This document shows positions 6,402 through 10,660 of a DNA stretch of 10,660 bases, one piece after another. This DNA is from JANQLU01 sp964434955 (lineage in GTDB: Bacteria > Planctomycetota > Planctomycetia > Pirellulales > Pirellulaceae). The position numbers and the translations under genes are program-made. Every line of letters starts with the position of its first letter. The first letter of the stretch is position 1. The stretch is from the NCBI GenBank assembly GCA_964434955.1, contig CAYSXI010000184.1:1-10660 (forward strand), written 5' to 3'. Below the pieces are notes generated by a model that was not told where the DNA came from, ran no database searches, and saw nothing but the letters and a program-made list of their open reading frames with translations.

Positions 6402-7041
6402 TTTCGCTTGTATCTTGAACTTCTAAGGTCTGGAACTTGCAACACTGGCCACCGGAGCCACAGGATTCTTTTTCAAAACTGATCTCGTTATCGGTTAGAC
6501 TCGAAATCAGGTCTTTTTCCATTTCGCAAATCTTGTGATCGCCGCCTGCCAAATCCGGGTAGGGGCAACCAACAATCTGCAAAACAACTTTGCCGTTTTC
6601 CTCGACTGCGGAGAACGGAATATCGCGCTGAGCAAAGTGCTTGGCAATCGAACGCAGCTTCTCGTCGACCGTCTCGCCCTGAATCGAATCACGATACTGG
6701 TCACTTAACCGTTCAACGACGCCTGCGATCACTTTTTTCCGGGTGTTTTCGTCCGGGATTTTATGAACTTCTTCCCATAAGACCCGTGCCAAATCGGACA
6801 AATTATCGCCGCTGGAACGAAACCCTTCTTCCGTCAACGAATACTTGTGAATCGGCCGGCCGCGCCCCTCGCTGAATTCCTCGCGAGTGATCAGACCGAG
6901 CGCCGTTAGGCGGGTCAATCTCTGGCGAACGGCGGTTGCCGTTACTCCAAGTTTCTCCACCATTTGCGTGACCCCTTGCGCACCTTCGTCTCGCAATAAA
7001 GCGATAACTGCTTTGTCGTTAGCACTGACGCTGGTGTTCAT
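6385..7041 (-). CDS. sufR: SufR-like Fe-S-sensing transcriptional regulator
   Basis: This is a 218-residue cytosolic regulator with an N-terminal winged helix (about 8-69): LLRDEGAQGVTQMVEKLGV, then TAVRQRLTRLTALGLITR and the wing GRGRPIHKYSL. The C-terminal half has VGCPYPDLAGG and HKICEMEKDL, then SCGSGGQCCKF. Cys159 and Cys172 (12 residues between them) plus the 194/200/201 cluster are suited to bind a [4Fe-4S] cluster, as in SufR of cyanobacteria and mycobacteria, which represses suf genes when the cluster is present. Position at the head of sufCB supports this role. The symbol is by architecture and context, and a related iron-sulfur regulator of the same superfamily is possible. An open frame extends upstream to a TTG at 7110, but ATG 7041 is preferred because the longer forms would run through the palindrome and putative promoter at 7097-7131. 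No start has a Shine-Dalgarno. The 3' end overlaps sufC by 17 bases. Confidence 0.85.
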   Translation of the reverse strand: MNTSVSANDKAVIALLRDEGAQGVTQMVEKLGVTATAVRQRLTRLTALGLITREEFSEGRGRPIHKYSLTEEGFRSSGDNLSDLARVLWEEVHKIPDENTRKKVIAGVVERLSDQYRDSIQGETVDEKLRSIAKHFAQRDIPFSAVEENGKVVLQIVGCPYPDLAGGDHKICEMEKDLISSLTDNEISFEKESCGSGGQCCKFQTLEVQDTSENDRQT

Positions 7042-7096
7042 TTGGGAACCGATTTGACGCTTGATGGATCGGAAAGACAGGCATCGTAACATTTTC

Positions 7097-7131
7097 GACA
7101 TATTACACAACCATATATGTCAAAAAACATA
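7097..7131. promoter_or_regulatory. Candidate SufR operator: three spaced half-sites
   Basis: A perfect 7-base inverted repeat, GACATAT (7097-7103) and ATATGTC (7115-7121), is separated by 11 bases. The right arm also pairs with a further half-site: TATGT (7116-7120), six bases, then ACATA (7127-7131). Three alternating half-sites in 35 bases suit binding of a winged-helix dimer or more. It lies 56 bases upstream of the preferred sufR start and overlaps its likely promoter, as expected for autorepression. The assignment to SufR is inference; the sequence differs from the cyanobacterial CAAC-N6-GTTG type site. Confidence 0.55.
7100..7128 (-). promoter_or_regulatory. Candidate sufR-sufC-sufB promoter
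   Basis: On the minus strand TAATAT (7105-7100) is a fair -10 element. A perfect TTGACA lies at 7123-7118 but only 12 bases away, too close for standard sigma-70 spacing. At 17 bases the -35 would be a poor GTTTTT (7128-7123). A transcript from here would start near 7093 and leave about 50 bases of leader before ATG 7041. The elements interdigitate with the palindrome, so bound repressor would exclude polymerase. Confidence 0.35.
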
Positions 7132-7158
7132 CGTCCGGGGAGAAATCGTCGTAAATAG

Positions 7159-7187
7159 TTGACTCTCAATAGTTTATCAATTAAAAA
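7159..7187 (+). promoter_or_regulatory. Candidate sigma-70 promoter for the AGCS symporter
   Basis: TTGACT (7159-7164), a 17-base A/T-rich spacer and TAAAAA (7182-7187) match the -35/-10 consensus at five and four of six positions. Transcription would begin near 7195, leaving about 80 bases of leader before the preferred GTG at 7274. It diverges from the putative sufR promoter about 50 bases away. Confidence 0.45.
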
Positions 7188-7263
7188 TCGGGGCTTGGTT
7201 CGGCAATCGCCGCGATCGTCGGACCCTATTTTGACAGCATTTTTTTAACCCAATCCTAGCGGC

Positions 7264-7267
7264 GGAG
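7264..7267 (+). promoter_or_regulatory. Ribosome binding site that decides the symporter start
   Basis: GGAG at 7264-7267 (within GGCGGAG) lies six bases before GTG 7274, a proper distance. The in-frame TTG at 7268 directly abuts it and is too close to be used, so GTG 7274 is the better start. Confidence 0.65.
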
Positions 7268-7273
7268 TTGTTT

Positions 7274-9514
7274 GTGTCTGTTTCGAGTAAAAAGAAACGC
7301 CGAAAGAAGTCTGGAAAAAATCGTTCACAATCGAAGGGTTCGATTCACCGGACACTTCTTCTGGCCTTTGCCGCCATCCTCGGTTTTCTTGTCGTCAGCA
7401 ATATGCCCGGCAACGGGTCTGGAAACGCCAGCGAACGCAGTGCTGCCGATCCTGGAACCAAGCCAGCCGTTCAGGATTCGAAGTCGGACAACGCCAATCA
7501 GGACAAGGGCGACGATGCGAAACCGGATGGTGATTCGAAACCAGCCGATGGCGATCAGAAGGACGACGACAAAAAGAGCGACGACGAATCGGATGATGAC
7601 GGTGCGGGCGACGCGGACGATGATGCCCCTGCGGAAACACCTGCCCCGACATATGAACAACAGGTCGAGCGCTATGCTTCTTTGCATAAAGCCAACGCTG
7701 AAATTCAGAAATCGTTGACCGAGAACAAGAAAGTCCCCAGCCAGGCGGAAGGGGAAAAACTGGTCAAGGACATCAAGGACTTCTGGGACAGGCCCGTCAA
7801 GTACAGTTTTAACGAAGGTGAAGACAAGGAAAGCGATCAGGACGATACATATTCGATTATCACCGCTGGCCCAGACGGAAAACTTGGAACGGGCGAGGAA
7901 GGCGATACTTCGGGAAAAGACGATATCACGTTGGGGCCTTTCGGTGTTCCCGACTGGCAACAATCGGTTGATACCTGGTTTGGAAATTACTTGGTCACGC
8001 CAATGGTGACCGTCCTTTGGTTTGACTTTTTCACCGGCCCCGAGGCGCACCCGGATGCCAACTTTGACGGCGAAAACGACCACTCATGGACCACGGCGGT
8101 TTACAACCTTCGTCAAACGCTCAACATTCCATCCAAGGGGTTTTTCGGAACGGCGGTTCCCTTTGTTGTCGCTTGGCTGTTACTCGGCGGCTTGTTTTTT
8201 ACGATTCGCATGACCTTTATCAACGTACGCGGGTTTTGGCATGCGATTCGATTGACCAAAGGCGATTTTGACGACGACACAAGTGAGGGCGACGTATCGC
8301 ACTTCCAGGCACTTTCGGCTGCTTTGTCAGCGACGGTCGGGCTTGGAAACATTGCAGGTGTCGCGTTGGCGATTTCGGCCGGTGGCCCCGGTGCCACTTT
8401 CTGGATGGTGATCATTGGTTTGATCGGAATGTCCAGTAAATTCACCGAGTGCACGCTGGGGCAAATGTACCGAAAGGTCGATGAAAACGGACGAATTTCC
8501 GGTGGCCCGATGCACTACCTGCGTGATGGCCTGGCCGACATGGGGCTGAAACCGCTTGGGATTTTCCTCGCGTTTTTCTTCTCCGTACTTTGCATCGGTG
8601 GATCGCTTGGTGGCGGTAACACTTTTCAAGTGGTTCAATCGCTTGGCGCTTTGCGAACCGATCCCAACCTGAGTTTCCTCGATACTTATCCATGGATTTA
8701 TGGAATCGTGATGGTACTCATGGTGGGTGCCGTGATCATCGGTGGCATCAAAGTCATCGGGAAAGTCGCTGGGGGCATTGTTCCCTTCATGTGCGGCATT
8801 TACGTGATTTGCGCGATCATCATTTTGGGTCTCAACGTTGGCGACATTCCTAACGCCATTGGCTCAATCTTTTCGCAAGCCTTCAAACCTGCCGCTGTTT
8901 ACGGGGGTTTCCTCGGCGTGTTGGTGATCGGTATCACCCGTGCGGTTTTCTCAAACGAAGCAGGAACGGGTTCTGCGGCAATTGCTCACTCGGCAGCCAA
9001 GACAGACATTCCGGTCAAAGAGGGAATTGTGGCTTTGCTCGAACCGTTCATTGATACGGTGGTCGTTTGCACGATGACCGCATTGGTCATCATCATTACG
9101 GGTGCTTATTCGGATCCCGAAACTGCCGGCCTTCGAGCGGGCGGAAACGGGGCCGGCTTGACCGCCTATGCATTTGCCAACGGCGGCCACGAGTTCATGA
9201 AATACTTCCTGTATGCGGCGGTCTTCCTGTTCGCGTTTTCGACTTGTATTTCCTGGTCTTATTACGGCGAACGCTGCTGGACTCACTGGTTTGGCCAAAA
9301 ATCCTCGATGGTTTACAAGATTCTGTTCTTGGTATTTACCTTCCTCGGATCCATCGTCAGTGCGGCCAATATCCAGGCCTTTAGCGACATTATCATTCTG
9401 AGTATGGCCTTGCCGAACATCCTGGGCGTACTCCTCTTGAGTGGCAAAGTCCGGCGACATTTGGATGACTACTGGAATCGCGTCCAAAGTGGCGAAATTC
9501 AGTCGAAAAAGTAA
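7274..9514 (+). CDS. AGCS-family sodium:amino-acid symporter with long N-terminal extension
   Basis: The C-terminal part (about 285-746) is a clear AGCS (alanine/glycine:cation symporter) protein, an inner-membrane carrier taking up alanine, glycine or similar with Na+. Landmarks are the first-helix IRMTFINVRGFWHAIRL, SALSATVGLGNIAGVALAIS, the family signature GGPGATFWM (370-378), SSKFTECTLGQMYR, RAVFSNEAGTGSAAIAHSAA and the late WSYYGERCWTHWFG. Family members are usually 450-550 residues; this one is 746. The extra N-terminus has a Lys/Arg-rich head (KKKRRKK), a membrane segment at about 27-44, an Asp/Lys-rich low-complexity stretch (about 55-122) and a short domain with DTYSIITAGPDGKLGTGEEG ending DDI (about 191-218), like the Asp/Gly loop of GspG-type pseudopilins. 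By the positive-inside rule this extension should face the periplasm. Start GTG 7274 is chosen on the GGAG ribosome site; TTG 7268 adds two residues. It is monocistronic between its own promoter and a strong terminator. The exact substrate is not predictable. Confidence 0.93.
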   Translation: MSVSSKKKRRKKSGKNRSQSKGSIHRTLLLAFAAILGFLVVSNMPGNGSGNASERSAADPGTKPAVQDSKSDNANQDKGDDAKPDGDSKPADGDQKDDDKKSDDESDDDGAGDADDDAPAETPAPTYEQQVERYASLHKANAEIQKSLTENKKVPSQAEGEKLVKDIKDFWDRPVKYSFNEGEDKESDQDDTYSIITAGPDGKLGTGEEGDTSGKDDITLGPFGVPDWQQSVDTWFGNYLVTPMVTVLWFDFFTGPEAHPDANFDGENDHSWTTAVYNLRQTLNIPSKGFFGTAVPFVVAWLLLGGLFFTIRMTFINVRGFWHAIRLTKGDFDDDTSEGDVSHFQALSAALSATVGLGNIAGVALAISAGGPGATFWMVIIGLIGMSSKFTECTLGQMYRKVDENGRISGGPMHYLRDGLADMGLKPLGIFLAFFFSVLCIGGSLGGGNTFQVVQSLGALRTDPNLSFLDTYPWIYGIVMVLMVGAVIIGGIKVIGKVAGGIVPFMCGIYVICAIIILGLNVGDIPNAIGSIFSQAFKPAAVYGGFLGVLVIGITRAVFSNEAGTGSAAIAHSAAKTDIPVKEGIVALLEPFIDTVVVCTMTALVIIITGAYSDPETAGLRAGGNGAGLTAYAFANGGHEFMKYFLYAAVFLFAFSTCISWSYYGERCWTHWFGQKSSMVYKILFLVFTFLGSIVSAANIQAFSDIIILSMALPNILGVLLLSGKVRRHLDDYWNRVQSGEIQSKK

Positions 9515-9541
9515 ATAAATCCTAACACTTGAATCATTATT

Positions 9542-9577
9542 AAAGTGCCTTCCGGAAACCGGTCGGCACTTTTTTTT
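9542..9577 (+). terminator. Rho-independent terminator after the symporter
   Basis: The outer stem pairs AAAGTGCC (9542-9549) with GGCACTTT (9565-9572). A 2-by-2 internal mismatch follows, then an inner CCGG/CCGG stem closed by AAA, and eight consecutive T (9570-9577). It begins 27 bases after the stop codon and separates the symporter from the next gene. The A-rich left side gives some bidirectional potential. Confidence 0.93.
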
Positions 9578-9612
9578 ACGCCCGTCAAGCGCTTCGTTCC
9601 TGGGAGTTTACC

Positions 9613-10146
9613 ATGCGCCATTCCGCAATTCTGTTACTTTTGGTTGCTTTTGTAGCCACGATTTTTGTTACCAACGCATCCGCACAAGATGACGACAAAA
9701 AGAAAAAGAAAGGTGCTGGAAAGCAGTTCGTCAATTCAGTTCTTCGTCCATTCAAGAAGGCCGAGCTTACCGACGAGCAAACGAAAAAAGCTCACGAGAT
9801 GATCAAGCAACACAGTGAAAAGATCATGGGGCTGCAAAAGGAAGCTAACAACATCCTTTCGGATGAACAGAAAAAAGCCCGGCGCGATGCCGCGAAAGCG
9901 GCAAAGGAAAAAGGGCTTAAAGGAAAAAAAGCCAACGAGTTCATCATGGCTGAAATGAAACTGGATGAAGCGACGGTTGAAAAAATGAAAAAGGCTTCGA
10001 AGGCCGTCAACGAAGCGCGAATGGAATTGCAGAAGGGCGTTTACGGGTTGCTGACCGACGAGCAGAAACAGAAGATTCCCGCCCGACGATTCGGTGGCAA
10101 AGGCGGTGCCGGTAAGAAGAAAAAAAAGAAGAAAGACGATGGCTAG
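9613..10146 (+). CDS. Secreted lysine-rich helical protein with LTxxQ-like motifs
   Basis: This encodes a 177-residue exported protein. A classical signal peptide (hydrophobic core at about 5-20) ends ASA-Q, so cleavage after Ala24 is expected and the mature protein starts QDDDKKKKK. The mature chain is highly charged and almost certainly all-helical. LTDEQ (52-56), LSDEQ (82-86) and LTDEQ (147-151) resemble the LTxxQ motif of Spy/CpxP-type periplasmic chaperones. The C-terminus is Gly/Lys-rich, with a run of Lys before DDG. Membership in that family is inference from motif and size (Spy and CpxP are about 160 residues); overall similarity is not obvious, and it may simply be a planctomycete-specific secreted protein. 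The start is well supported by GGGAG six bases before ATG. It is monocistronic between two terminators. The low-complexity tails could weaken homology searches. Confidence 0.87.
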   Translation: MRHSAILLLLVAFVATIFVTNASAQDDDKKKKKGAGKQFVNSVLRPFKKAELTDEQTKKAHEMIKQHSEKIMGLQKEANNILSDEQKKARRDAAKAAKEKGLKGKKANEFIMAEMKLDEATVEKMKKASKAVNEARMELQKGVYGLLTDEQKQKIPARRFGGKGGAGKKKKKKKDDG

Positions 10147-10165
10147 AATTTGACGCCGTTTTTTC

Positions 10166-10192
10166 AACGCCGTTCGATGCGGCGTTTTTTTT
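10166..10192 (+). terminator. Rho-independent terminator after the secreted protein
   Basis: AACGCCG (10166-10172) pairs with CGGCGTT (10180-10186) around a seven-base loop, followed by a T-run at 10185-10192. It starts 20 bases after the stop. A partial second copy of the left arm with its own T-run (GACGCCGTTTTTT, 10152-10164) lies just before it. Confidence 0.92.
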
Positions 10193-10312
10193 ATGCGCGA
10201 ACCGAAAGCCGATGGAATTCGCTTGCCGGGATGGTGGAAGCTCGGTTTGTGTTGATTTGATTCAGGGTTTTCGGATCGGCATTGCCGGAACTTGTCGCGC
10301 GGCGGTTCTTGG

Positions 10313-10557
10313 GAACCACTCGCTCGCGCTTCGTGCTCGTAATGAAGGTTCCATTCCGCGTCGGGTTGCTTGCCCCGTTGCGCTAGCCCGAGCTTTTTTG
10401 TGAGGCCGATGTCTGGAGTACCACTTGCTCGCGCTTCATGCTCGTATTGCAGGTTCCATTCCGCGTCGGGTTGCTTGCCCCGTTGCGCTAGCCCGAGCTT
10501 TTTGGTGAGGCCGATGTCTGGAGAACCACTCGCTCGCGCTTCGTGCTCGTAATGCAG
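10313..10557 (+). repeat. 105-base tandem repeat, about 2.3 units, each carrying the dispersed repeat core
   Basis: Units start at 10313, 10418 and 10523 (the last truncated at about 10557). Units 1 and 2 differ at only six of 105 bases. Each begins with the dispersed core (CGCTCGCGCTTCGTGCT in units 1 and 3; TGCTCGCGCTTCATGCT in unit 2). The rest of the unit includes GGTTCCATTCCGCGTCGGG and a TCGGG/CCCGA pair followed by a T-run (10394-10399 in unit 1), a weak terminator-like element. All copies face the same way as those at 865-981. Confidence 0.92.
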
Positions 10558-10633
10558 GAGCAGCCTCGGTGCAGGAGCAGCCTCGGTCCAGTATCAGCCT
10601 CGGTCCAGGATCAGCCTCGGTGCAGGATCAGCC
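10554..10633 (+). repeat. 17-base tandem repeat (minisatellite), about 4.7 units
   Basis: Units begin at 10554, 10571, 10588, 10605 and 10622. The first two are identical (GCAGGAGCAGCCTCGGT); the third and fourth are CCAGTATCAGCCTCGGT and CCAGGATCAGCCTCGGT; the fifth breaks off after GCAGGATCAGCC. It directly follows the truncated third 105-base unit and shares its last few bases (GCAGG). Confidence 0.92.
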
Positions 10634-10660
10634 CACCAACGGGATGCGCCTCGATGTGGG

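Larger units (their letters stand above)
10193..10660. other. Non-coding right flank rich in repeats
   Basis: No supported gene lies here. Short plus-strand open frames (10212-10403 and 10370-10552) exist only because the repeats are open; the second shows the same peptide twice. The first 120 bases (10193-10312) have no recognisable feature. The rest holds the 105-base and 17-base repeats listed separately and runs off the window edge. Confidence 0.7.

Noticed and set aside
7325..8083. A 252-residue minus-strand open frame rich in Val, Ile, Arg and Phe.
   Set aside because: It is antisense to the symporter N-terminal extension; the composition mirrors the Asp/Lys-rich codons on the other strand.
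9736..10167. A 143-residue minus-strand open frame with Phe/Leu-rich, membrane-like product.
   Set aside because: It is the antisense of Lys- and Glu-rich codons of the secreted protein, which always read as Phe/Leu.
10313..10660. Possible CRISPR array at the right edge.
   Set aside because: The 105-base units have no alternating repeat-spacer structure (the whole unit is conserved) and the 17-base units are directly adjacent with no spacers; no cas genes are near.

Overview
The window looks like a chromosomal segment of a planctomycete of the Rhodopirellula/Pirellulaceae type. This is an inference from protein and repeat style: Shine-Dalgarno sites are weak or absent for many genes, there are secreted and TPR lipoproteins, and both flanks carry a dispersed repeat built on a CGCTCGCGCTTCGTGCT core, which I associate from memory with these genomes. 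No mobile element, tRNA, rRNA or CRISPR array is visible.

Layout. Bases 1-329 have no supported gene. A small charged hypothetical protein (330-704, +) is closed by a strong intrinsic terminator (733-759). Bases 760-1309 are a repeat-rich spacer. A TPR lipoprotein (1310-2086, +) then converges on a five-gene minus-strand block. Read in its own direction this block is sufR-like regulator (7041-6385), sufC (6401-5580), sufB (5521-4112), csrA (3839-3585) and sufD (3526-2219). A divergent promoter region (7042-7273) separates sufR from a long sodium:amino-acid symporter of the AGCS family (7274-9514, +) with a roughly 280-residue N-terminal extension, followed by a clear terminator (9542-9577). 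Next come a small secreted lysine-rich protein with LTxxQ-like motifs (9613-10146, +) and another terminator (10166-10192). The right edge (10193-10660) is non-coding and holds 105-bp and 17-bp tandem repeats.

How the genes work together. SufB, SufC and SufD form the SufBC2D scaffold complex that assembles Fe-S clusters. The SufR-like protein, with a winged helix and C-terminal cysteines, is expected to sense Fe-S status and repress the operon. A three-half-site palindrome upstream of its preferred start is a good candidate operator. The most unusual arrangement is csrA, a global post-transcriptional regulator, lying between sufB and sufD on the same strand. This raises the possibility that Fe-S assembly and CsrA-dependent RNA control are co-expressed here. 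No cysteine desulfurase (sufS) or sufE is in the window.

The second unusual item is the symporter: its N-terminus adds a membrane anchor, an acidic low-complexity stretch and a pseudopilin-like Asp/Gly loop to an otherwise standard transporter.
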